A stretch of 64,000 nt of DNA from Schistosoma haematobium (taxonomy: Eukaryota; Platyhelminthes; Trematoda; Strigeidida; Schistosomatidae). Below, one piece after another: positions 48,147-58,866 of the stretch (positions are counted from its first letter, which is position 1; every line of letters begins with the position of its first letter). Below the pieces are notes generated by a model. The model made no database searches. It was given only the letters and a program-made list of their open reading frames with translations, and was not told the DNA's origin. A program made the translations under genes and the position numbers. The stretch is taken from assembly GCF_000699445.3 (NCBI RefSeq), contig NC_067196.1:73415864-73479863 (forward strand), written 5' to 3'.

Positions 48147-49578
48147 ATGCAAAGAACATTGGTGAGTCATTCATTCGTCTAACCAACCAAAACTCTCTCT
48201 TTCTCTCTCACACACAGGTGACAGTATTGACTTTCGCCTTCGTTGTGAACTATCTGGATGTGGTGCACTGTGATGGAGGTGAGCTTCACACCAACAGACA
48301 CGGACCACTTTCACTCACTCACTCACTCACTCACTCACTCACTCACTCACTCACTCACTGATTCATTCATTCATTCATTCATTCATTCATTCGACTATTC
48401 ATCCATTTATCCCTCCATCCGTCCATCCATCACTCCGATGATTCATTCATCCATTCATTCACTCATTCACTTGCTTACCTACTTACTTACTTACTTATTC
48501 TGTAAGTTGTTCCGACACCAGTGCAGTCGATCACAGCCAACTCACACAATCCAAACCATGTGAGTGGAAGCATCGAGCATCAGTGTATTTCGTAGCTGAC
48601 AATCGTATGAACGTTCTGTCACTCACCTCATGAGAACATTCGCCTCAATACTCACGTTCCCTGTCATTATTGACAACCAAGTCAGTCAGATAGGCAGTCG
48701 GTCAGTTAGGCAGTTAGTCAGTTAGGTAGTGAGTGGTACCGATCAAGTCAGTCGTCGATTTGCACACATCTGATGGAGACGCGAACTGAATCATACTGCT
48801 GCAATTGAACTTAACTTAAAACGACAACACATTGTTTCGTTACTGTTTTCCAATGCAGATGGCGCACCCTCAGCTCCAGTCAAATCACCTGATCAGCAAC
48901 CAGCTGCACCAGCCGCATCGGATTCACCTGCAGCACCAGCAGCGGCTTCAGCGAAACTAGGTCAGTCCATTCACTATTCACTATTGGTGTGCATTGAATT
49001 TTGTGTGGGAATGTTTTTCCAGTGTGCATCACTCGAATTGTGTGTTTCCGTGTTTAGACTGTGAATAGTGCACATGTACTCTGATTTTACTCCACAGATT
49101 CGCCTGCCACCACCAAGTCAACCGCACGTCCGAAGCCACCGAAGAGAGCACAGAGACCAGCCTACCCAGCCAGATCACCACCACGTGTTCGTAGTAAGTC
49201 AACACTACACCAACCACTTCTATTCCTTATCTCCGTTTCTTTCAATAATCTTGACCAGTACGACACACCAGTCATTCCTCCGAACACACGTACACACACA
49301 CACACGCGTGCACATATACACATTCACTGATACATTCACTCACTCTACAGTCAATTTTTTATACTCAATCAATCACTCATTCTCTTACTAACCTTTACAA
49401 CACCATCAATTCTCACACTCACCCGTTGGATGCCATCACACATTTGTTCCATGTCACACAATCAAACATCCACTCCACTGCAAGTGCCACATAATCTACT
49501 GAATTTGTGATTGACCAACACCCACTGTTTCACTTGTTTTCAGGTCCTCACGCTCCAACACATCCGAGAAAATACTAG
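48147..49578 (+). CDS. Small secreted Pro/Ala/Lys/Arg-rich protein, copy 2 (five exons)
   Basis: Exons are 48147-48161, 48218-48278, 48859-48960, 49098-49193 and 49544-49578. All have GT/AG borders and give 102 codons plus TAG. The start ATG follows a TATA box by about 47 nt and is the only ATG that joins in frame to the hydrophobic exon 2. Exon 3 (102 nt) encodes DGAPSAPVKSPDQQPAAPAA and onward; exon 4 (96 nt) encodes the basic segment; exon 5 ends THPRKY. Exons 3 and 4 are phase-1 and multiples of three, so either can be skipped without a frameshift. The only coding difference from copy 1 is codon 59, CTA here and CCA there, at the end of exon 3. A secreted role (gland or tegument product) is inferred from the signal peptide only. 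Confidence 0.75.
48308..48393. repeat. CACT/CATT tetranucleotide tract, intron 2 of copy 2
   Basis: Runs of ACTC then ATTC repeats, the mirror of 41671-41735 but longer, so slippage occurred after duplication. Confidence 0.85.
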
Positions 49579-49591
49579 CGTCCACCACAAG

Positions 49592-50124
49592 GTAAGTCTG
49601 CCAACAAACACCCATCACTCTCCACTCTCATATCAAACGTCTGATAACTGATTGGCGGACTCACTGCGTCGTGTGTGTGTGATCGAGTGAGTGAGTGAGT
49701 GGATAAGTGAGTGTGCGTGTTCACTGACTGTCACCAATCCATCCCATCACTCGTGCAGCTTGTTGTCTTATGTGGAGATGTATTTGGTGCTTATTCCTGT
49801 TAGGTCACCGTTTCGATTCTCTGTGTGTTGTGAGGAGTGCATTGGGAAGTGTCAGCTGGTCGTTCATCACATCACTTTCAAACGCTCTCGTTTGGAACAC
49901 TTCACCAATCGCTCATTCATTCATTCAGTCAGTCAGTCAAATAATTGAATCAATCAATCAATTAGTCAATCGGTCGGTCAGTCAGTCAGTCAGTCATTAG
50001 ACCGACTAACTAGTGTGTTCACTCACCCATATTTATTTATATACTTCTACTTACGGCCAGTTTGTTAAATCAACTCCTCTTCAACCTTCTCACCATGTTT
50101 GTGTTCATTTCATTTACCTTTTAG
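49592..50124 (+). other. Predicted 3' UTR intron of copy 2
   Basis: CAAG|GTAAGT just after the stop and TTTTAG|ATGG at 50124 fit a 3' UTR intron leading to the poly(A) signal at 50217. GTGCAG at about 49758 is an alternative acceptor. Open frames inside it (e.g. 49770-50000) are probably not coding. Confidence 0.4.
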
Positions 50125-50216
50125 ATGGTAGAAAATCGGTGCAGGTATGAGGTGAACGCAGCCAATGTGTTCAACGACAATTCCCTCACTTTTACATATG
50201 TAACAAATGACAACCG

Positions 50217-50222
50217 AATAAA
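50217..50222 (+). terminator. Poly(A) signal, secreted-protein gene copy 2
   Basis: AATAAA about 640 nt after the stop, conserved in the other arm. Reached through the predicted 3' UTR intron. Confidence 0.5.
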
Positions 50223-51800
50223 ATGTTAGGACTCAAACCTTGTCTTTTTTGCGTTAGCTGGCTTATTTGCTTGCCTTTTCGTTTGAAGATTGTGTTGAAC
50301 AATTTAGAAACATACAATCTTACCTCCGCCGCTGTTGGACTGGTCATGTTTCTTTTGATGAATGGAAATTCAAGATATTCATTTTGATCTGTGAATCCTA
50401 TCCATCATAGTGATACCTATTTTAATAGCTATTAAAAGCTCGATTAAATTTTAGATTTTTCATTTACGTGTGATTATCGTCTGCAGTATAAAACATCGAT
50501 TACTTTAGTCGAGAACGAATTTTATGCTCTGAAGTATCAGAATTAAGTCGACCGCTCTAAACAGTTTATTTAGAACCCAAACGGTATACGGTCAGCTTCG
50601 ACATTACTGGACTAATCTTATCTTAATCTACATATAAGAGCTGCATGTGCGGATTCCAGATATGTCTCCGTGTTTCATTAGTTGATTTTTGTCTAGGTGA
50701 TATCATTTAATGAAAAATACTATCATCAAATCAGCAGCATCTTAACAAATCACTTCATTAAAGAATAGTCTAGTGCTAAGTGATATTGCTGTTCACCATA
50801 AATCTATCTAAAGAAGATAATGAGGCTAACCTAATAGAGTTTATGCTCGTACCCAATCAACTGAATTAACTGTAAACTTACAAACGTAGACCCGATGACT
50901 GGTTTACTCTGTTCTGGACTAGCTAAGTAGTATAAATAACCCTTTTAAATAATAGGCGTGGTCCAAAGACAGATACTTTAATGTAAACTTGGTTACTGAG
51001 TTATTTTATAAAAATTTTAAGTCACAATTAAGCTCAACTATTGGTTGGCAAGGCTTTTGATAGACCACAAACTAAGAATCATATACAACTAACTATATTG
51101 AGTATTATTTGAAACTTTGTAAATTTATAGCATTTTTTTCTTCTTATTTTCACTGGATAGCAGAAAATTTTTTTACTATTCTATCACAGATAGTAGACAA
51201 ATAAATAGTCCTATGTATTTATGCAGTTTTTGAATGTGTATTTTTTTAAAAAAATATTTAAACTGATTAGTACGTGAATTAACATTCTATCCTCATTATT
51301 TTCAATATTTCTTCTTTTGATTCTCATTGCCTAACCGGTGGAAATTTCAAGTTTCCATAACTATTATGTACATGCATTATGAACATTTTATCTTGTCAAT
51401 GTTTAATGAAATGCTTGCTTGATGTTAGTACATATGTCTGGTAATGTGTATGTACGCGCTCTCTCATATGTTAATATAACCAATATGATTATATTTGCAT
51501 ACGTTTATGTGATTATCTGAGTTTCAGTAATGAATTTAGATGATTATGGAATTTCAAATGTTAGACTGTCCAAAATAACATCTCTTTCTTTTTGTTTGTT
51601 TAAGGAATGTCAAGGTCAATCAATAAATAATATCCCAATTGGAAACCAATAAGTGTTTAATTATAGAATTTTTGGAGTTACAACAATTGTATTTTTGACT
51701 CAACAAGATTTTAAAAATCTCAGTTAAAAGAGTATTATGCGGAAAAATGATAAACAGACTTTGAATGTACTATTAGTCAAATAATTATTTATTTCCAATA

Positions 51801-51956
51801 GTTGAGATCATGAGTCAATTAAAGCTAGACCACGATGGAAAACCTGTAAGCACTGGACGACCGTTTCGTCGTATTGTGAGACTTCTAAGCAATGAGCATC
51901 CACGATCCCGCCTCGCGAGATTCGAACCCAGCTTCAATTGACTCATGATCTCAACT
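51801..51956 (-). mobile_element. Fold-back hammerhead SINE
   Basis: It begins GTTGAGATCATGAGTCAATT and ends with the inverted counterpart, so the termini pair over about 25 bp. Inside is a minus-strand ribozyme with CTTAGAA and GACGAAAC. The first core block is mutated, so inactive. Confidence 0.65.
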
Positions 51957-53097
51957 ATTGAACTTGCTATAACATCCACAAAAGGACCCCTTCTGATGCT
52001 AATTATTTATTTATTTACGCTTAAACCAATGTATGACATTAAAAATACTTGTCCAGATACGTAAATGTAAAGACACATAGAAGAGCATAAGATTTGTCAA
52101 ATAATATTCTTCTGTTCAGATTAATACTTTTCAGAATCAGTATACAAGAAAATAAGAGAAAAGAAAGATAAACTCTAAATTCTGAGAAAATAAAAAGGCT
52201 AAGAATGAATTTGAAAAAAAGTCAATGACTGATGTTTGCATAATTCGATAGTATAATCGTTGACAATGATATTGGCTAACATGAACTTGAATTCTGTGGT
52301 GAATATCATGTAGGATTCCAGATGTCATTTTCCGGTGAGTTCGATCTAATGCAAAACTTGGATCAAATGGTACATTCTATCTGTCACCTTTAATTACATA
52401 ATATCAGAAATACAGTGAAAGCAAAATTTTGGAAACATACTATTACCTTGATGTTAAATGTTTAAACAAACGAACAACAGATTTTTATCATTTTCAAAAT
52501 CCCAAATAGAATTAACTGTTTAGTTTCGATTGAGGACATAGTATTTAGTAAGTCAGGGGGGAATTAAAGAAAAAACCCAATAGGTAGACTATCAGTTTAT
52601 TTTATATTCCAATTCTAGTTTATTGTGGTCATGAGTAACTAAGTTTTGTCACTAACGTAACTAAGTTTTGCGTCATTAAGATAACTAAGTTTCGGCAAAT
52701 TTATTCTAACCCCTTTCAGAACTTATGAACTTGAATGATGTACAATGTATGAACAAGATTTTAAGATTGTTAATAGAGATATAATAGTAATATGAGTCAA
52801 AATTGAGATACTTTGTTACATTCTTTATGAAAGAATTATTGATAACAGGTGTATACTGTATACTGGACAAATAATCTAATATGAAGTTACATCTCATGAT
52901 CCAACAATCTCATCATTCAATATTCATAATGATCAGAGGACAATTAAGCCATAGACCAGATTAGACCTACAAGTATATATGATTATTTTCTTTAGGAAAA
53001 GAGGAAATCTATCTTCTAAATTCTTTATAAGGGTTAATTTAAATATCAATGGTTCAGTAATTCAGATACATTTATTTCAATTTAAATATTCTTTGAT

Positions 53098-53452
53098 GGA
53101 TAGTGGCTAGCAGTGGAATCCAGGACGCGGGTTTCATCCTATTTGGGACTCATCAGCTGGATGTACCTGCATCTCAGAGTTGATGTTCACTCTGGGACTC
53201 GAACCCAGTACCATTCGCTTCAAACGTAATCGCGTTATCCACTTAGCTACTAAGTTCTGATAGCTACTTGTTTGTGCATTGGGGTAAAGTTTAAATTGCT
53301 AACCACTATCCATCTTTGCTTATAATGATTGTGAATTATGGCAATATCGAGGCAATACACACAGTATGCACATATGTCAACAAGAGACTGATCAATTGTA
53401 GTCCTAAACATCAATGGGAAGATTCAAGTAAAACAATATCAAGTGAATTTAT
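53098..53452 (-). mobile_element. Sm-alpha-type hammerhead SINE, best-preserved dispersed copy
   Basis: The minus strand contains a 5' segment shared with 37.2-37.4 kb, a tRNA-like promoter (GTAGCTAAGTGGATAACGCG, GGTTCGAGTCCCAG) and the ribozyme below. This order and sequence match the published Sm-alpha class as I know it. Confidence 0.85.
53111..53170 (-). ncRNA. Hammerhead ribozyme (Sm-alpha type), intact core
   Basis: The minus strand has CATCCAG/CTGGATTCC for stem I, CTGATGA, stem II GTCC/GGAT (one G-U pair) around CAAATA, GAAA, ACCC/GCGT as a small imperfect stem III, and GTC^CTGG. All invariant core bases are present. Confidence 0.8.
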
Positions 53453-53649
53453 ATATTCTTTGTTTCACTTATTTGCATATGTTTCATTTTGGTACAACAT
53501 AACCATTTCATTCAGTTCCTTTGTTTATATAAGTAGTATTAGGATTTTTATTATTTTTTAAAAAAATAATGTAACGTTCAATAATAATTCAATCAATAAA
53601 AAAACAAAAAGGAAACAAAAATATTCCCTCTAGTTCACTTCTATTTGAA

Positions 53650-53652
<3 letters not shown>

Positions 53653-53689
<37 letters not shown>
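53653..53689. repeat. AT microsatellite
   Basis: About eighteen AT dinucleotides. Confidence 0.9.
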
Positions 53690-53691
<2 letters not shown>

Positions 53692-54151
53692 GACTACCCA
53701 ATTTTTTATATTTTTTATGCCAAAAACGATATATTTATTCATTAGTTAATATCCAGTCCACTAATTTACAAATACAAAACAATAATCAGTCAGTCAGTCA
53801 GTTAGTTAGTTACTATGTGTTGTCTAATTTTGAACAGATGATAAACAATTACTAAATAAATTGTTCACACTGTTAAATATACGTAATTTTATATTTATGA
53901 AAATATTTTAAACAGTAGAAATTATAATTTAAAGAATTTTTGTTTGTTTGTTTGAAAAACGTGATAAAGAGATTTATGAGATAACAGCAAAAAAAATGTG
54001 CACAGGTCAGATCACATTTATGACCTTATGAAATAGATCAGACATCTTGTGATAACAGTCTTAGTAAATAATTTCGATTTTCATGTTTAAATAAACAAAA
54101 AAGAAAACTAATTAATATCAGAAAGGAGTGGAGATTTGTAGCTTAGTTGGA

Positions 54152-54298
54152 TGATTTTGATGGAGTTTTGTTCTCTGAGCTGGATGGTTTGCTCATGGAG
54201 CTTCTATCTTAAGTATTGTGCTGATGATGTCGTTCAGAAGAACTATGAAAGCTCCACGACCAAACCATACAGCTCAGAGAATAAAACTATCAAAATCA
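54152..54298. repeat. Imperfect 147-bp hairpin
   Basis: The first 58 bp (TGATTTTGATGG..., CTCTGAGCTG.ATGGTTTG) are the near reverse complement of the last 58 bp, with about 31 bp between. No coding sequence. Could be a MITE/fold-back element or a precursor of small RNA. Confidence 0.8.
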
Positions 54299-54337
54299 GA
54301 AAGTAATTTTGTGAATATTATAGTAATTTTTAATAGT

Positions 54338-54470
54338 TGAGATCATGAGTTAATTGAAACTAGACCCTTATTGGAAAATCTGAAAGCACTGGACGGCCGT
54401 TTCGTCCTATTGTAGGACTCCTCAGTAGTGCGTATCCACGATCCCGACCCACGGGATTAACCAATAAACA
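54338..54470 (-). mobile_element. Truncated hammerhead SINE
   Basis: The tail GTTGAGATCATGAGTTAATT and ribozyme are kept; the tRNA-like promoter is cut off after ATCCCG. Confidence 0.7.
54387..54430 (-). ncRNA. Hammerhead ribozyme, conserved core, one stem I mismatch
   Basis: The minus strand has CTGAGGA, GTCC/GGAC stem II around TACAATA, GAAA, ACGG/CCGT and GTC^CAGTG. Stem I is CACTA/CAGTG, with an A-C mismatch next to the core. Confidence 0.65.
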
Positions 54471-54486
54471 TTTTATAGAATAGATG

Positions 54487-54700
54487 AAATATGGCTAGCA
54501 GTGGAATCCATGACTCTTATTCCATCATATATGGGATTTGTGAACCGGATTTACTTACATCCAAGTGTAAATGTTCAACCTAGGGCTCGAACTCCCTACA
54601 TTTTACTTCAAATACTGAACACATTTTCCACTTAGCTACTGAGCTCAGATAGTCAACAGTCCATCTGTCAGAACAAATACACTGACTATGATCAGTAATT
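54487..54700 (-). mobile_element. Decayed Sm-alpha-type SINE
   Basis: It starts ATGGCTAGCAGTGGAATCCA like the other copies, but the ribozyme core is unrecognisable (CACAAATCCC in place of CTGANGAGTCCC). The tRNA-like part is detectable as ACTTAGCTACTGAGCTCAGA in reverse. Confidence 0.6.
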
Positions 54701-56234
54701 GCCTTAAAATATAAATGTTTAAATTTGCATAAATCACTTTGTTGTTATTAGTAATATATGCACAGTTCGACTTTCAATGTGATAAAATTATGCGAATAAA
54801 GTCGTTTTTTAATGTAAAATATTAAGCAAAGTGATTTACTTTGGATTCTTTAAAATAACGATATTTAATTAATAATGCTTATGATAACTAATGCATGATA
54901 TTGATGAAATATGATCTTAATAAAAAAAAGCTTAATTTAATAGAGATTTTCATAAAAATATAAAGATAGATTATCATCAAATTTGAATGAGTGGAAACTT
55001 TTTTGAGAAAAAAATTCAGTGTTCTCTATATTCACTATACTGTATGTTATATTCAGAGTTTGAATGATATAAAACCATAAAGTGAATAGTCATAAATTTT
55101 GTGGATATTTTTCTCAAATAGAAAAGAATCTCACCTTCTAATGAACATACGTGGTTTGACAGTAAGTAATGAATGGTGACTGATAGATAGTGAAATATTT
55201 TTTTGAGCATTTGAAGACTGTTTTTCTATTTGACCAGTTATTATTACGACTAGAGATGAATTTGTAGACTGTGTGAATGGTGCCAGAAATCAACTGGCAT
55301 ATAAATTCGATTGGTAGAAATACATTATGGAAACATAACCGAAAATATTGGATACTCAGATAAAATTTTCAAGATAATGATTGAGTGTCGACATTATGTT
55401 TGAACATCAGTTCCCTTCTAAGACTTACCCATATTTAGAGGGACTACTTTGTATGGAAATTCTAACGCTAGGCAAACTGTGTGTTTTGACATTATGGAGG
55501 TGACTATTCACTTAGTATTATTATTTTTGAAATAACTTATTTATTGACGCATATATATTTAAAGCAACTTACTGAATTACACATTATTTTCACCGACAGT
55601 GAGTTAAGATTCAGTACGTCTTTATTTTTTCTAACGTGTAAATGTTTATGGAAGCAAAAAGAACACAGTCACCATCGTAATTACTAAATATCATATTGAG
55701 TAATACTTCAAATGTTTATTGATAAATTCCTGGTGGAATTTTAAAGATAGAAAACAACGTGGCTATCAACGTAAATAAATCGATGTAGCATCGTCAATGG
55801 TTAAGTGAAGATAGCATTGATAAGGTTACTAACTCATCACTTATTGTAAATATCTCAGTTCTACAGGAGGGCTGTCATGACCGTAATAACTGTGGTAACA
55901 TTTCTGAATCACTGTGTGACACAGGGACAAACTCCAAAAAGAAAATCTATTCCTTAAGACTCGTTACCAAAGAGCACCAGTAAGTACGAAAACTGAGGTC
56001 CACAGCTTCCTATCGACTGCTTCTATTCACTTCAAAAACTTCAAATTTAGTATAAACCAAGTAATTTTTAAGCATTCAGTCAACGGTGAGTAGTATTGCC
56101 ATTGATTGTCTTCGATATGAAAAAGCACATTGGAATAAATTTATGTAGGTTTTGTTGATTGGATTGATTCCAACATAATTGACTTTTGTCAGAATGCGTG
56201 TTTATGGAGATTTTACTAATTTTAACGTTTGAAT

Positions 56235-56625
56235 TCATGTGTCGATCTAAGCTAGATAACCATTGAAAACCTGGAAGCACTGGACGGCCGTCTCGTTCTG
56301 GTATGGCACCCCTCAGCAGTGCGCATCCATGATCCTTTAGGCGAGACTCGAATGTAGAACCTTCGGGCTAGTGTGCGAGCTCTAGTGAGATCATGGATCG
56401 TCTGAAGTTAGACATTAACACCACCGGATGCCGGCTCAGTGGTCTAGAGGTTGGGCGTTCGCACGTGAGACCGAAGGTCCTGGGTTCAATTCCAACATGG
56501 AAGATCATGGGTGTGCACTACTGAAGAGTCCCGTACTAGGAAGAGACGGCCATCCAGTGCTTCCAGATTTCTAAAGGTTGTCTAGCTTAGATCAACTCAT
56601 GAATCCAACTAATGTAATTGATCTT
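56235..56625. mobile_element. Inverted pair of hammerhead SINEs
   Basis: The minus copy (56240-56400) has CTGAGGG and CGAGAC. The plus copy (56400-56610) has a good promoter (GGCTCAGTGGTCTAGAGG, GGGTTCAATTCC) but CTGAAGA, stem II GTCC/GGAA and GAGA. Both ribozymes are predicted dead. Confidence 0.7.
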
Positions 56626-58855
56626 ATAATTTTTTTCCTTCATACTCATCCGTTTTTTCTTCCCGTAACATTGTGTAACATTCTTTTTCTCTACAAGGTT
56701 ATATTATTTTTACTTCATTTTCCTTAAAAATCATTTTATCACTCTGAAGATTTCACTTTCTCTTTCTCTCCCAAGAAAACATGTACATATGAGTGTTTTT
56801 TTATTTGCCCAGTCGGTACAATTCAGACAATATTGGTAATAATACTAATAATGATAATGATAGTAACAATAATAAACAAGATAAAAACTTTTCAAGAATT
56901 ACATTACTATCTGACATTATCTCCAGTTATATCATGTTTTTTTTTGTACTTCGCTTAGAAAATTTTACTAGAATTCGGCATCTGTTGTATGCATTTATTC
57001 CGGAAATAATATTCATATATGCAACTGTTTATGTAATCAATTAATGAGTTAACTATATAGATAAATACAACTGGAATTTTGATCAATCAACGTAAGTTTA
57101 CAGGCTAAATAATCATGTCTAGTTGAAATCAATAGAAAACAAAGCTAATATAGGGTGATTTCTATAATTATTCAATGTGTATCACAGAATTACGACTATA
57201 TTATTATTATTATCATTACTGTTATAATAATATCATTATTCAGCAAAAGTTGACAATGAAAACGAATTTCTTAATCTTCATTATTTTATTTATTTAACAA
57301 AAATCGAATGAACATGCGTCACTTCATGCGAACGATTACTTTTAAACTGTACAAAATTTTGCACAGGATCATATTAATGTGTTTATTCTTAAGTTTGCTG
57401 GTGTGTAGACTTGAAATAAATTTCCCAAAGTTCTGGTAGGAAATTATTACCTGTAGGATCCGTGATCAGAGGTTTAGAGATGCCATTTTTTCATGCTCCC
57501 TTATAACACCTAACTAATTGTTTAAAGCTGATTTTTACTACGATTGGTTTCTTTGATGGAGAGTGCTCAGTTTTAAGGTACAACTTTCATCATGGTATGA
57601 CATTAAATAACGAATTACTGGGAATTAAAAAGTATTCATGAACAGAATTTTAACCGCTGCCTGATTGATTGGTTTCCAGGCCCTGGAAAATCAACGCTAA
57701 TAATATTCATCGGTAGAATTTACTAAAGAGAGATCTGAGCTGGACACCAGCAAAAATTAGAAGGAACTAGAAAGCTGTTTAATCTTAAAACGAGATTCGT
57801 CAACAATCCGTACAAACAATTGCATCAGGATAGAACTCAAAGCTTTCAGGTTTTGGGTTGAAAGCCTAACCATTATAATCACAGGATCGAGGTTCAGTGG
57901 TGCAGTGTTACCTTCACTCACTTTGGAACATAAATCAATGATTAGTTAGTTTCACTAGTGACAACTATTTCACTCCTGATTTGTGTGAACTCCATAAGTA
58001 ATTTAAAGATTCTTTACTGATCAGGACCAACGTAGTTTATTCACTTTTGAAGACAGACAGTAATATATATATTTACATGTTTTATGACTTTATGTCCTGC
58101 TAGTTATCACGTGATTTATCCACCAATAAAAATACGACTTATACAATCTTAGCACCGTACTAAATTAATGACGTTCGACCGGTATGGGCAGTCTAGCGTC
58201 CTTATTGGTCCTATGTCCACCTAGACCGTCCACTTGAGTCCAGAACACCAATACCAGCTTCCACTATGTGAATCAAATCGAATCGTTTATTTCAGACATA
58301 CTGGGTTTATATATCAACCAAACAGATCGCAACGCACCATAAAATAGGAAATAACATTTGTACACAATAAAGCCAAAAAGTGGCTGTGAACGTGGGAGAC
58401 AGTAGTCAATAAACTGAACATAGCTTAAGAACAGTAAATCGTACAATAATAAATTATAGGTGGAAATGAAGCTTATAATAAGAGGAATGTAAATATACAT
58501 AATCTAATTATTGAATAGTTATACCATAGGAATATATAGATAACATTAGTCGATTAATATGTCTCAGAAGTTACTCGTAATTTACTCGTCGCTCGGATAT
58601 AACAATATGTCATTGTGAAAATGAAATTGACTGATTGGTAGGAGATCATAGTATTTGGAAAAAAATGAATTTATTGACTTAAAATGAAAACTTTGATTTT
58701 TAAGAGTTCATATAATTTAACTGACAGTTAAACAGTTTCTTCAACGCTATTCTCTTTTATTGTAAATGTAATGGATTGAAGAATAAGTCATTAAATTAAT
58801 TCAGTTGATTCAATTCAACTATAGATCTCTAAAGTTTGGTTGCGATAGCCAAAAA

Positions 58856-58866
58856 TGATTATTCAC
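58856..58866. repeat. Left 11-bp direct repeat flanking the array
   Basis: TGATTATTCAC immediately before the first unit. The same 11 bp follow the last unit. The first six bases also match the end of a unit, so part may be microhomology rather than duplicated target. Confidence 0.65.

Larger units (their letters stand above)
47893..50288 (+). repeat. Right arm of the 2.4-kb inverted duplication
   Basis: Reverse-complement counterpart of 39779-42155. Near-identity extends through introns and about 0.25 kb upstream of the ATG, which points to a recent duplication, ongoing gene conversion, or an assembly duplication. Confidence 0.9.
50289..58855. other. Gene-poor, repeat-bearing interval
   Basis: AT-rich DNA with the SINEs, hairpin and microsatellites listed separately. 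No exon with homology or convincing splice structure was recognised. Confidence 0.45.

Noticed and set aside
49691..50000. Open frames of 76-85 codons in the right arm (mirrored at 40066-40375)
   Set aside because: They lie in the predicted 3' UTR intron, overlap one another in different frames, and end in GTCA/ATTC simple repeats. No homology.
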